Positions 28,091 to 37,803 of a DNA stretch of 64,000 nucleotides are shown here, in pieces. The stretch spans positions 310,001-374,000 of the forward strand of contig NZ_PCOZ01000001.1 of the NCBI RefSeq assembly GCF_002979555.1, given 5' to 3'. The notes under the pieces are model-generated. The model saw only the letters and a program-made list of their open reading frames with translations, had not been told where the DNA came from and did not search any database. The first letter of the stretch is position 1, and the number at the start of each line of letters is the position of its first letter. This DNA is from Pseudomonas sp. MYb60 (GTDB lineage: Bacteria; Pseudomonadota; Gammaproteobacteria; Pseudomonadales; Pseudomonadaceae). The translations under genes were made by a program, and so were the position numbers.

Positions 28091-31000
28091 TCAATTCGCC
28101 TGCTGAGCCAGTTGCGCCGCCTCGGTCAACTGGCGCACCAGGCGATTGCGCTCGGCAATCTCCAGTTCCACCAGGGATTGCCGACGCTCCAGATACACAT
28201 CCGAACGCCGGTCCGTAATTGCCTGGTTCAGTTCATTGATCTGGTATTGGATCACGCCTCTGACGGTCGAGAAGGGTTCAGGGTAACTGCGGGCCAGGTA
28301 GTCGATCCAGAACTCTTCCATCAGCAATTCGTTTTGCGCCGCCTGGGTTTGGCCGAGTGCTTCAAGCGCTGCACGGGCCTGGGCAATATCACTGTCGATG
28401 ACCATATCGCCAGTGCCATAGCGCATCACATCAGGTTCAATGGGCAACTCGAAGGCGTCGCGCAAATTCAGCCGGAAGGCGAGTTTTACTTCAACTTCGT
28501 CGGGTCTGAAACCCTGCGCATACAGGCGCTGGATATGGGCATCGGCTAATTGGTCGACCTGTCGTAGATAGAACAGCCCCTTGGCCAATGCCAGCAGGTC
28601 GCGGTCTGCCTCGGCACTGCTTGGTTGTGAGCGGGCCTGATGAATTTTAAGTTCGATCTCCATATTGACGAATGTCAGGATGGCACCGTCTCCGCACGTA
28701 CCATCCTGGTAGGTGTTGAGGAATATCCTGTCGCGCAGCTCCGTCGAGTCACCCATGGCTTCAAGCACTTTCCATACTCGCTGGGTCAAGCCTGGGCGCG
28801 TATTTCTGAAGGCGGATGAGTCTCTCAGATCCCTCAAGGCCCTGAAGGTGTCGTCCGGGCGAGCGTCTCCGGAATGAGTGCTCAACTGTGTCCACAGCGT
28901 CAGACGTGTTGAGTGCTCGGCCTGGGGAACACTGGACAGCCACGGTGTAAGCTCTTCGGGCATGGTGGCTGCGTGTGTGGCGGCAATGGCCTGCCGGTGC
29001 AGTATGCCTGGCAGTGCGCCCCCGATGACAATGCCGGTGCGGGTGCGGTAGTCGCGAATCCTGCCCAGCGTTTCATCGCTCAGGGGGTTGTCATGCAGGA
29101 TGGTATTGCGGTTGGTCGGGCCCATGCGTACATCGGAAAACACCGCCTCGGGCACTGTGCGCAGGCGGTTTTCCTGCAATAGCAGAGTGCGCAGGCCGCT
29201 GCGTGATTCGGCGCCGATGGGCCAGTGTTCGATGTTGGTCTGACGCAGCGACAGTACTCTAAGGCGTGTCATGCGCGACACATCGGGTGTCAGGCCCAGC
29301 GGGTTGCCGTCCAGATGAAGCTCCTCCAGTCGCGTCATGCCGGCCAGGCGGTCACGGGATTCGGCCGTCAGTACCAGAAGGTTGTCTTTCAGGTCCAGGT
29401 GCTGAAGCTGCGTCATCCCGGTCAGGTTGTCGGGCAGCTCGGTGAGCATGCAGTCGAGCTTCAAGTGGGTCAGACCGGTGAATCTACCGAGGAACGCATT
29501 GCCATTTGCCGGAAAGGCTTCGCCGTCAATCCTCAGGTACTCGATGTGCTCGAACCCACGGGCACTCAGAATGAAATCCGGATCGGGCAAGCTGTTGCCG
29601 TCCAGGCGCAGCAACAATTGATGCGTATCGAACAAGCCTGTCGCCTGGTCGTAGGCCAGGCGGGTTTCCTGGCGCCAGGCCCGCAGGATGCGGTCTGCCA
29701 TTTGCCGGCGCACGGCAAAATTCCAACCGACAGGGTCGTTGGCCGGAGCGTCGACCGGTTGGTTGGTCTGGATCCAGTTGCTCAGCCCGAACTGCAATGC
29801 CTGATATTCCGCCCTGCGCTGTTGCAGCTCAATGGCGGCGGCGGATTCGCTCATGCCGAGTGAGTCGATGAAGTCGCGGGCCGTGGCATGGCTGAAGCTG
29901 GGGTAAATCGCCCGCGCCATGCTGACCAGGTCCACCGGTTGGTTTCCACCGAACGGCCAGAGGTGCTGGAGGCCAAACAGATAGGTCTGAAATGAGCTGA
30001 ACACCCGCATAGGCGGCTGCAACCACGCGGGAATATGCGTCAGCCCCAGCAGCGATTTGATCGCCACGCGTTGGGTCAGGGCCAGGTCCGCGATGGCATG
30101 GCGCAGCACGGCGGTCTCGGCGTCGTCATTCATGCCCAAGGCTTTTCGTTCGGCGGTGTCGAGCGCCAGCGCCACGGCGCTCAGCAGATCGAGGGTGGTG
30201 TTGTCCGGCTCATTGAGCAGGTGGCCGTCACGATCATGGCTCTGGTAACCCCCGTCGATCTTGACCAGGGTGCGGCGCTCGGTACCGCTGGGTTGGCCGG
30301 CGTGCGTCAGCAGCGGACCGGTGACGCTGGCATCCCGGATATCCAGGCGCAGGCTCAACGGCCAGCCGGGGATGTCCTTGAGCAGGTGCACCATGATTTT
30401 TTCGCTGTCGGGGTTGGCCAGCGTCGTCAGGTAAAGGCCTTCAAAGGCGCGGTTCAGCCGCGCATCGTCGGCGGTCAGGCGCACCTGCTCGGCCAGGCGC
30501 AGCCCAACCTGGTCCTGAGTGTGCAGTTGCTTGCGCTCCTTGGGCGTCGATTCTTCAAGAATCGCTGTGATCGCGCTGAGCGGCAATTGCGGGTAGTGCA
30601 CGTGCAAGCGCCGTTCCAGCGCGGTCGCGCCCCCTTCGCTCTGGGCGTAGAGGATATCGAAGAGTTGTGCGCGTTCGCGCCAGGCGTATTCGGCGACTTT
30701 TTTCGACAGTTTGAACAGTCGCTCTTCCTGGGACGCCGGCAACTCGCCCAGCAGCGCACGGCTGAGTCGATCGTTCAGGGCAATATTGGTCAACGGCTCC
30801 AGGCCGCGGCTTTGCGCTTCGGTCAGGCGAATCATCTCTGCGCTGGCTGCACTGTGTGCCGGGTAGCGGCGAATCACCCGACCCTCGTTGCCAATCACCT
30901 CCAGCGCATGGCTGTTGGGCCAGGCCGGCATGCTGCTGATCAGCAGCAGTTGCAGGGACGGCCGCGCGTTACGGGTGGCGGAGTAGACGCTCATGGCTTT

Positions 31001-34000
31001 GATGAACTGCAGGATCTCGCGCTCGATGCGAAAGCGCTTGCTGGTGTCTTGCAGCAGGGGCGGCGGGTACAGGCCGTTAGTGTGTACCCCGCGCAAGGCG
31101 TTGGCCGGCGTGTCGGTGATGCGCATAATCTGCGCGGCGGTGGATTGGTCGACGTTGTAATCCTGCAGCCCCAGGCGATAGAACAGGCGATGATCGTCCC
31201 AGGTCATCGGGTTCTCGCTGGCCAGGCGCCAGGCGCCACGACTGTTGTGTTCGAGCAACGGTGTGTCCACCCCGACTTTCTCCGGATGCTCCAGCCGCCA
31301 TTTGCGCAAGCGAGTGTCGAAGGTGATCGGGTACAGCGAACCGTACAGCGGCAACAACGTTTTATTCTCCCAGGCGTAGAGGCCTTCCGCGTCCGGCGTG
31401 AGGTCGTGAGGCAAGACCACGCTTTGTTCGTACTGCCCCAGGGACTGGTCGAGCAGGCTGATGTGCCCCTCGGGGCTGCGCTTGGCACTCATCAGGTCGC
31501 CGAGGGTTTTGCGCAGGCCCTTGGCATCACTGGCGGAGTTCATTCCCAGTGTTTCCCGTTCGCCCGGCTGCAGCACCGAGGCGATGGCGAGGTAGAAACT
31601 GTCGACGGCGGGCGATACTGGGATGGACCCGCCGTTACGCATGTCGTAGGCCTCGTAGCGACCCTGGCCGTAGTGCAGCAGTTCGACGGTGGTATCGTCC
31701 GGCCCGCTGGAGACATAGCGATTGACGGCGGTGCCGCTGCTCATGTCGGTGACCGTGAAGTGCCTGCCGAAGTGATCAAGCAGCAGGCTGGCACTGAATT
31801 CGCGCGCCCACAGGTCGGTGTCAGTATTGAACGCCCGGGGGTGGTAAAGGCCGTCGATCACTGCGTCTATGCGCAGTGCCGTGGCGTGGTGCTTGAGGTT
31901 GTCCCGTACCGCCGGGGGCAGGCTGGCGTCGCGCAGGAATGTCGCGTGTTCGGTGATACTCAGCGGCGTATGCACCAACAACTGTTGCAGGTTCGCCGGC
32001 GTCAATGGTGGATAAAGCCCACGCAACTTTTTCAGCAGCGGGCTGGCTTCCACCTGCGGGGGCGCAACCTTGATGGGCAACAGTTGCCGCGCATCGATAT
32101 CGGCGGGAACCTCGGCGCGCGCGTAGCCGTCGTAGCGGTTCATGGCGGTGAACAACTCATGCCGACGGGTGCGCGCCAGCTCGCTGATTTGCAGGCGTAC
32201 CCGGGCGATGCGCTGGGCCTGGGACAGCTGCGGGCTACCTGCTTTGCCGAGCAGCGAGGTGGCGGGTTGCGCACTGAGGATCAGTTCGAACAATTGCTCC
32301 TGGGTGGGCACGCTGGTGATGGGGTCGGTCAGGCGGCCATAGGTGCCGTCGTCCCTGCGCATCAGGTCGATTGTGTGGGACAGCCCATTGTCGCCCGCAG
32401 CGTAGCTTTCGATCAGGCGGCTTTGTTGGTCGTGCACGTTGATGCGCACCTCTGCCGGCCAGGCCGGCACATGGGGCAGCAGGCACAGTACAGTGCCGTC
32501 GGCGTAGGAAGGCATATGGCCGCGCCGGTGAAAGTCGCTGATCAACTGATCAATCACCCGGTCGGCCTGCAAACGGCGTACACCTTCGGTGAGGTTGATC
32601 GGCGACGGGTTGCCGGCCCAGACACTGTCGAGGGTCGCGCGGTCGACGGCCGTGCTGCGCAGCAGGGTCTCCATCTGGCCCTTGGGCACAGCGGATGAGC
32701 CATTGGGCAGCATACGCTCGGCCAGTTGAATGTCCGACAGGGTATGGGCGTTATGCAAGTCCATGATCCAGGCCTGCACGGTTGGGTCGAACATGATCGG
32801 CGCGGCGAATTGGCCGCCGTATTCGAGCTTGAGCGCAAAGCGCATCATTTTCACGTCGTAGCTGACTTCGACGACCTGGCGTTCTTCACCGGCGTGCAGC
32901 CAGACGTACTGCGCGCCGTTGATCTGGTACACGTGCTGGGCATTGGCGACCTGGCCGTCGAGCAGGTGCTGATCGACGATTGCGTAGGGAGTGATTGCCG
33001 GCGTCCACAGCCGGTGTTCGCCGTCGCTGAGCGTGACTTTGCGCGGGCTGCCCAAGCGCTGGACCAGGCGGTGCATGCGCTGGGTATGTACCCGCCCGGC
33101 GGTGGTGATCAGCAGGCCACTGGTGGCCAGGTCGGCAACGTCCGCCATGGCGGCGGCGAATTCATCGGCATCGCCACGTGCCGCTTGATTGATGCCCACT
33201 ATCAGGCTGTGAGTCATGCTGCCGAACACGACGAGCTGCATGATCCGGTTCAGGCCAGTGACGCCACCGGGCACCGGAATCATCAGCAACTCGAGGGTTT
33301 CCTGCGCAATCGCCGCAATGCCTTCGATGAGTGCCTGCTTATCGCGTTCCGAGCGAGTGTTTGCCAGCACCGCAAGGTTGGCCTCGTAGCGCGAACGCAC
33401 GTACCTGACGCAGGCTTGCACAATGTCTGTCGTGCTTTTCGAGCGGGTTTGCGGCGTGAAGCGAATACTGTCGAGAGAGTGTTTTGGCAACAGTCGGTGG
33501 AACGTGTCGTACAGGAACCCTGCGGTGGGGCTCAGGCCGCTGGGGCGTGGTTTTTCTTCCGTGAGCAGCCGCTTGAAATCGTGCATGTCGGTCATGGGCA
33601 ATTGCACGGCAAACCAGCCCAGGTCGCCTTTGGCATGGCTGTCTTTGAGTTGCTGGACGAAGTCGGCATTGGCTTGGGTCGCATCAGCGTGGTAACGCAA
33701 GGCGCCGCCGGGGCGATAGGGGAAATAGGACAGCACACCGCGGCTGGCCAAGCGGATCAGCAGCAACGGAATCTGAAAGATATTCTGACGGGGCCCGGTA
33801 CCCATGTTCAGTTGCTCGATAACCAGTGGCTTGCCTTTGCCGCTCAAGGCCTGGACGAAGCGGTCGTAGTGTTCCTGGGCAAGGCCACTTGCCTCACGAT
33901 TGCGGTAGGCGTCCAGGGCCTCGAACAACAAGCTGGCACGCGTACTGGCCTCTATCAACGTATTGAGTTTGCCGCCGGCTGCCAGGCTGGTTTGCACGTG

Positions 34001-34597
34001 CGTCTTCAGTTTGCCGCCGAGGTCCAGTTCGCGGACGATCTCGATAAACCGGTCAACCGTGAGTCGTGAGCCCTCTGCACCGCTGAGGTAGGAAGCGTCC
34101 ACAAAGGAGTGGCCTGAGGCCGACCTGCCCGCAGTGTCGTAGCCGAAGTTCAAACACGCGGCGTCCCACAGTGTCATCGATGAGACGTGAGCGCGGTACT
34201 TCCATTCGTCATAGGCGCGGCGAAACCGGCGTTGGGTTGCGCTGCGTGGAGTCTCGCTGGCGCGCGGTTCCCAGGGCAGGGGGGCCTCCTGCTTCTCGAG
34301 GTAGCGGGTATGGATGCAGATGGCTTGCGGGTCAAGTCCGCCCAGCCTGCTGCGTAGCGTTACCAGCCCGTCGGTCTTGAAGCGTTGGATGATGGCGGCG
34401 TTCTCGCGATCCACCGCCTGGAGGGCCTGATGGGCCTCGCGCTGCAGCCTGACGTAATCACGCTGTTGTTGCAGGGTCAGGCTGCTCATGGTCCGCGCCA
34501 GGGTTTCGCGGATCATGATCAGGGCTTGTTGGCGGGCCCAGGAATCGCTGGATTGCAGGGTGCCCGACAAACCATTGAGCAGTTGATGGGGAGGCAT
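28091..34597 (-). CDS. Giant LRR protein with C-terminal NEL-type E3 ubiquitin ligase domain
   Basis: About 2168 residues. The N-terminal region (to about 1600) is of the dermonecrotic-toxin type, with a hydrophobic stretch near 420-500 (LMIPVPGGVTGLNRIMQLVVF). At least two related internal modules contain a recurring pattern of LPxxPAWP plus xRxxxYPAHSA-like segments. Leucine-rich repeats lie at about 1675-1815 (LTHLKLDCMLTELP, LQHLDLKDNLLVL, LEELHLDGNPLGLTP, LRVLSLRQTNIEHWP). The NEL domain follows, with the CxD motif as GTCGDGA, Cys1968. Enzymes of this family ubiquitinate host targets; whether this one is exported is unknown. AAGGA eight bases upstream supports the AUG at 34597. The gene follows an OpgC-like gene on the same strand after 65 bases. 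Confidence 0.87.
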   Translation of the reverse strand: MPPHQLLNGLSGTLQSSDSWARQQALIMIRETLARTMSSLTLQQQRDYVRLQREAHQALQAVDRENAAIIQRFKTDGLVTLRSRLGGLDPQAICIHTRYLEKQEAPLPWEPRASETPRSATQRRFRRAYDEWKYRAHVSSMTLWDAACLNFGYDTAGRSASGHSFVDASYLSGAEGSRLTVDRFIEIVRELDLGGKLKTHVQTSLAAGGKLNTLIEASTRASLLFEALDAYRNREASGLAQEHYDRFVQALSGKGKPLVIEQLNMGTGPRQNIFQIPLLLIRLASRGVLSYFPYRPGGALRYHADATQANADFVQQLKDSHAKGDLGWFAVQLPMTDMHDFKRLLTEEKPRPSGLSPTAGFLYDTFHRLLPKHSLDSIRFTPQTRSKSTTDIVQACVRYVRSRYEANLAVLANTRSERDKQALIEGIAAIAQETLELLMIPVPGGVTGLNRIMQLVVFGSMTHSLIVGINQAARGDADEFAAAMADVADLATSGLLITTAGRVHTQRMHRLVQRLGSPRKVTLSDGEHRLWTPAITPYAIVDQHLLDGQVANAQHVYQINGAQYVWLHAGEERQVVEVSYDVKMMRFALKLEYGGQFAAPIMFDPTVQAWIMDLHNAHTLSDIQLAERMLPNGSSAVPKGQMETLLRSTAVDRATLDSVWAGNPSPINLTEGVRRLQADRVIDQLISDFHRRGHMPSYADGTVLCLLPHVPAWPAEVRINVHDQQSRLIESYAAGDNGLSHTIDLMRRDDGTYGRLTDPITSVPTQEQLFELILSAQPATSLLGKAGSPQLSQAQRIARVRLQISELARTRRHELFTAMNRYDGYARAEVPADIDARQLLPIKVAPPQVEASPLLKKLRGLYPPLTPANLQQLLVHTPLSITEHATFLRDASLPPAVRDNLKHHATALRIDAVIDGLYHPRAFNTDTDLWAREFSASLLLDHFGRHFTVTDMSSGTAVNRYVSSGPDDTTVELLHYGQGRYEAYDMRNGGSIPVSPAVDSFYLAIASVLQPGERETLGMNSASDAKGLRKTLGDLMSAKRSPEGHISLLDQSLGQYEQSVVLPHDLTPDAEGLYAWENKTLLPLYGSLYPITFDTRLRKWRLEHPEKVGVDTPLLEHNSRGAWRLASENPMTWDDHRLFYRLGLQDYNVDQSTAAQIMRITDTPANALRGVHTNGLYPPPLLQDTSKRFRIEREILQFIKAMSVYSATRNARPSLQLLLISSMPAWPNSHALEVIGNEGRVIRRYPAHSAASAEMIRLTEAQSRGLEPLTNIALNDRLSRALLGELPASQEERLFKLSKKVAEYAWRERAQLFDILYAQSEGGATALERRLHVHYPQLPLSAITAILEESTPKERKQLHTQDQVGLRLAEQVRLTADDARLNRAFEGLYLTTLANPDSEKIMVHLLKDIPGWPLSLRLDIRDASVTGPLLTHAGQPSGTERRTLVKIDGGYQSHDRDGHLLNEPDNTTLDLLSAVALALDTAERKALGMNDDAETAVLRHAIADLALTQRVAIKSLLGLTHIPAWLQPPMRVFSSFQTYLFGLQHLWPFGGNQPVDLVSMARAIYPSFSHATARDFIDSLGMSESAAAIELQQRRAEYQALQFGLSNWIQTNQPVDAPANDPVGWNFAVRRQMADRILRAWRQETRLAYDQATGLFDTHQLLLRLDGNSLPDPDFILSARGFEHIEYLRIDGEAFPANGNAFLGRFTGLTHLKLDCMLTELPDNLTGMTQLQHLDLKDNLLVLTAESRDRLAGMTRLEELHLDGNPLGLTPDVSRMTRLRVLSLRQTNIEHWPIGAESRSGLRTLLLQENRLRTVPEAVFSDVRMGPTNRNTILHDNPLSDETLGRIRDYRTRTGIVIGGALPGILHRQAIAATHAATMPEELTPWLSSVPQAEHSTRLTLWTQLSTHSGDARPDDTFRALRDLRDSSAFRNTRPGLTQRVWKVLEAMGDSTELRDRIFLNTYQDGTCGDGAILTFVNMEIELKIHQARSQPSSAEADRDLLALAKGLFYLRQVDQLADAHIQRLYAQGFRPDEVEVKLAFRLNLRDAFELPIEPDVMRYGTGDMVIDSDIAQARAALEALGQTQAAQNELLMEEFWIDYLARSYPEPFSTVRGVIQYQINELNQAITDRRSDVYLERRQSLVELEIAERNRLVRQLTEAAQLAQQAN

Positions 34598-34661
34598 GGG
34601 CCATGTCCTTTCACGGATTAAGTGGAAGGACCATGGAAGCATTCGCCCAGCCCTGCAGGGC

Positions 34662-34674
34662 GCTAGCTATGTAG
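34662..34674 (-). promoter_or_regulatory. Motif shared with the other giant genes
   Basis: The minus strand reads CTACATAGCTAGC, 64 bases before the giant NEL gene and overlapping the OpgC stop codon. It differs by one base from the motif at 18607-18619. A perfect GCCCTGCAGGGC palindrome lies just downstream at 34650-34661. Confidence 0.3.
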
Positions 34675-35790
34675 CGCGGGCCGAGGTTGCCGGTCCAGCC
34701 GCTTGATCAGCTCCAGCCAGGCAGCCAGGCCTGCCATCAGTAGCGCGCCGATGAGTGCGGTGGTCAGTTGCATGGACACCGCATCGTTGGCCATCGCATT
34801 GATCATGTCAGCCAGCGGCGCGAGCACCACCCCCAGGCAAAACACTTCCAGCGAAAAACGGCCCATTCGGCAGATTTCACCCGCCACGCGGTTCTGCGTC
34901 CAGGCCGCGCCGGGCAGCAGTTTGGCCGTGACATAGGCCAGGGCCAGGAAATGCACGAGTCGTACCGGAGACAGGTCGGTTTTGCTGATGGGGTAGAGCA
35001 GGTCGCTCAGTCGCGACGGCATCCACGCGTCATGCACTTCGGGCCAGCGCCACGACAGGGTCAGCACCCCGGCGAGCAGCACGTAGACCGCTGCACTGAC
35101 AAACAGCGGCTGGCGCAACAGAGGCCGCGTCTCGACGGGTTTGGGCCGCTGGCTGTGCATGGCGGCCGCACCACCGAGCACAAACAGGGCCTGCCAGGTG
35201 ACCGGGTTGAAGTACCACACACCGTCGGCAATGGCCCGCAGGTTCCAGCCCATCCACGGCGCCAGCAGGTAAATCGCCAGCGATACGGCGACCACCACCG
35301 AGGGCTTGCGCACCAGCATCGGCAGTACCAGCGGCAGGCCTGCCAGCAGCACGATGTACAGCGGCAACGGGTCCATCAGGTTGGGCTTGAAGCGCAGCAG
35401 CAACTCATCGGTGAGCGCCTGTTGCGGGTGCGTGACGAAGTGCGTCAGGCCCATCTCGGCGACGAGGTCGCGGGTTTCCACATGGCTGTTGGCGAAGAAC
35501 ACGATGCCCATCAGCAGCGCCAGCAGGAAGATATGCACCACGTACAACACCCACGCCCGGCGCAGGATTTTCAGGCAGGCCATCCAGTAGCCGTCGCGCT
35601 GCATGATCTTGCCGTAGGCGAGCACGGCGGCAAAGCCGGCGAGGAACACAAACACTTCCGCAGCATCGCTGAAGCCGAAATTGCGCAGGGTGATCTGGCC
35701 GAGGGGGTTGTGGGGGACGTGATCCCAGAAAATGAAGATCAACGCCAGGCCCCGAAAGAAATCGATGCGCGGGTCGCGTCCGTTAGGCAT
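34663..35790 (-). CDS. OpgC-family membrane acyltransferase-like protein
   Basis: 375 residues with about ten hydrophobic segments. The start, RDPRIDFFRGLALIFIFWDHVPHNPL (residues 5-30), is the OpgC signature, followed by FGFSDAAEVFVFLAGFAAVLAYG. OpgC proteins belong to the acyltransferase-3 group and add succinyl groups to periplasmic glucans. The substrate here is unproven because no opgG/opgH gene is nearby. The gene is separated by only 65 bases from the downstream NEL gene on the same strand, so cotranscription is possible. Confidence 0.85.
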   Translation of the reverse strand: MPNGRDPRIDFFRGLALIFIFWDHVPHNPLGQITLRNFGFSDAAEVFVFLAGFAAVLAYGKIMQRDGYWMACLKILRRAWVLYVVHIFLLALLMGIVFFANSHVETRDLVAEMGLTHFVTHPQQALTDELLLRFKPNLMDPLPLYIVLLAGLPLVLPMLVRKPSVVVAVSLAIYLLAPWMGWNLRAIADGVWYFNPVTWQALFVLGGAAAMHSQRPKPVETRPLLRQPLFVSAAVYVLLAGVLTLSWRWPEVHDAWMPSRLSDLLYPISKTDLSPVRLVHFLALAYVTAKLLPGAAWTQNRVAGEICRMGRFSLEVFCLGVVLAPLADMINAMANDAVSMQLTTALIGALLMAGLAAWLELIKRLDRQPRPALHS

Positions 35791-35995
35791 GGCTACGGGC
35801 TCTTGAACAGTGGGTTTAATGAGGACAGGTGAGCGCGGGCAACGTCTTGCGCCGCACGTCGGGCGGGCAGGTTGGCGGTATTTCCAGGCAATTGCAAAGG
35901 TTGGGTATTACTGAATGTTTTGAGACTGCGCGACGACACCCATGGCAGGCACTTCCGATGCCGTGGGTGGCGCAGCTCAGCAGGCTACTGCTCCG

Positions 35996-37615
35996 TTACG
36001 CCGCGGCCAGGTCCCGCGGCTCAAAACTGTCCGCTCGCGCCATCTGCCACATGCGCGAATAAAACTCGCCGTTCACTTCACCGGTCAGTAATTCGCCAGG
36101 CTTGAGGAACACATGCAACTGCGAAAACAGCTTGATCTCGGTCGCCGACATGCGCCGCACCAAGTGCTTGGCCGACAGCTGCGACGGATGATCCAGGCCC
36201 GCCGCTGCGAGCATCTCCGCCAGGGCCTTGAGGGTGTTGCGGTGGAAGTTGAACACGCGCTGGGCCTTGTCCGGTACCACTAGCGCGCGTTGGCGCAGAG
36301 GGTCTTGGGTGGCAACGCCGGTCGGGCATTTGTTGGTGTGGCACGACTGCGACTGGATGCAGCCGATGGCGAACATGAAGCCCCGCGCCGAGTTGGCCCA
36401 GTCGGCGCCGATGGCCAGCACACTGGCAATGTCGAAGGCGCTGACGATCTTGCCGCTGGCGCCGAGCTTGATCTTGTCCCGCAGGTTCAGGCCCACCAGG
36501 GTGTTGTGCACAAACAGCAGGCCCTCGCGCAGGGGCACGCCGATGTGATCGGTGAACTCCACGGGTGCGGCGCCGGTGCCGCCTTCCTTGCCGTCCACCA
36601 CGATAAAGTCCGGAAGGATGCCGGTCTCAAGCATGGCCTTGGCAATGCCCATGAACTCCCACGGATGCCCGAGGCAGAACTTGAAGCCCACCGGTTTGCC
36701 ACCGGACAATTCGCGCAACTGGGCGATGAACTGCATCAGTTCGATGGGCGTGGAAAACGCACTGTGGCGCGACGGCGAGATGCAGTCTTCACCCATCAGG
36801 ATGCCGCGGGTGTCAGCGATTTCCTGGGTGACTTTGTGCTTGGGCAGGATCCCGCCGTGGCCCGGCTTGGCGCCCTGGCTCATCTTGATTTCGATCATGC
36901 GCACCTGCGGGTTCTGCGCCTGCACGGCGAAGCGCTCCGGGTCGAAGCGGCCGTCGCTGGTACGGCAACCGAAGTAGCCGCTGCCCAGCTCCCAGGTCAA
37001 GTCGCCACCGTTTTCGCGGTGATAGGGGCTGATGCTGCCTTCGCCAGTGTCATGGGCGAAGTTGCCGAGTTTGGCACCCTGGTTCAGCGCGCGAATCGCG
37101 TTGGCGCTCAGCGAGCCAAAGCTCATCGCCGAGATATTGAACACCGACGCCGAATACGGCTGCGTGCATTGCGGGCCACCGACGATCACGCGAAACGCGC
37201 TCGGGTCGCTCAGCGGCGCCGGGCGCATGGAGTGGCCGATGAACTCGAAGCCCGACTGGTACACGTCGATCAGGGTACCGAAGGGCTTGTCGGCGCTTTC
37301 ATTCTTGGCGCGCGAATAGACCAGCGAGCGTTGAGCCCGGGAGAAGGGCAGGGCATCGCTGTCGGATTCGAGCAGGTACTGGCGGATTTCCGGGCGGATG
37401 GCCTCCACCAAGTAGCGGATATTGCCCAGGATCGGGTAGTTGCGGCGCACGGCGTGGGGGCTTTGCAACAGGTCGAACAGGCCGATCAGGCTCAACACGC
37501 CGGTGACCAGGGTGATCGGCCACAGCCATTCATGCTGGATAAACGGGAGGCTGGCGAGGGTGAAGATGACGCACACAGCGAAGAAGGCGTAACGGCTCAG
37601 CAAGGACAGGCTCAT
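35996..37615 (-). CDS. FMN-binding glutamate synthase-family protein
   Basis: 539 residues. Two N-terminal membrane segments (residues 5-45, YAFFAVCVIFTLASLPF and LWPITLVTGVLSLIGLFDLL) precede a glutamate-synthase-like FMN barrel: FNISAMSFGSLSANAIRALN, EIKMSQGAKPGHGGILP, VDGKEGGTGAAPVEFTDHIG, and an iron-sulfur cluster segment CIQSQSCHTNKCPTG with three cysteines. It resembles stand-alone GltB-type oxidoreductases of unknown substrate, anchored in the membrane. The start at 37615 has AGGAAA six bases upstream; in-frame methionines further upstream lack a ribosome binding site. Confidence 0.9.
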   Translation of the reverse strand: MSLSLLSRYAFFAVCVIFTLASLPFIQHEWLWPITLVTGVLSLIGLFDLLQSPHAVRRNYPILGNIRYLVEAIRPEIRQYLLESDSDALPFSRAQRSLVYSRAKNESADKPFGTLIDVYQSGFEFIGHSMRPAPLSDPSAFRVIVGGPQCTQPYSASVFNISAMSFGSLSANAIRALNQGAKLGNFAHDTGEGSISPYHRENGGDLTWELGSGYFGCRTSDGRFDPERFAVQAQNPQVRMIEIKMSQGAKPGHGGILPKHKVTQEIADTRGILMGEDCISPSRHSAFSTPIELMQFIAQLRELSGGKPVGFKFCLGHPWEFMGIAKAMLETGILPDFIVVDGKEGGTGAAPVEFTDHIGVPLREGLLFVHNTLVGLNLRDKIKLGASGKIVSAFDIASVLAIGADWANSARGFMFAIGCIQSQSCHTNKCPTGVATQDPLRQRALVVPDKAQRVFNFHRNTLKALAEMLAAAGLDHPSQLSAKHLVRRMSATEIKLFSQLHVFLKPGELLTGEVNGEFYSRMWQMARADSFEPRDLAAA

Positions 37616-37759
37616 ACGGTTTCCTGGGTTCAGACTCTTCGGTCGGTCCGGCATTCTGCGCCTGTAGGGAAACCCTAGACAACCTGGGGGAATAATCTTC
37701 ATATAAGACGCCGGTCTATTCTTATTGCAATCGGTTCTCGTTTGGGTGCATTGGTTATG

Positions 37760-37772
37760 TTACTGTATAACA
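37760..37772. promoter_or_regulatory. Zur-type operator upstream of the L31 paralog
   Basis: GTTACTGTATAAC, extended to TGTTACTGTATAACA (37758-37772), lies 32 bases before the L31 start. It differs from the box at the TonB receptor (5252-5264) only in the two central bases. Repression by zinc-loaded Zur is the expected control for this class of ribosomal gene. Confidence 0.75.
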
Positions 37773-37803
37773 CTGATTCACATCCTGATGCCCCGGAGGC
37801 CCC

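Noticed and set aside
30035..32698. Long open frame antisense to the giant NEL gene
   Set aside because: Composition is a codon-complement artefact of the real gene; no recognisable domain and no start signal. Similar frames opposite the TonB receptor, the first NEL gene and the 18695-23221 gene were rejected for the same reason.
34650..34661. GCCCTGCAGGGC palindrome as a terminator after the OpgC-like gene
   Set aside because: There is no loop and no T run, and the next gene on the same strand starts only 52 bases later.
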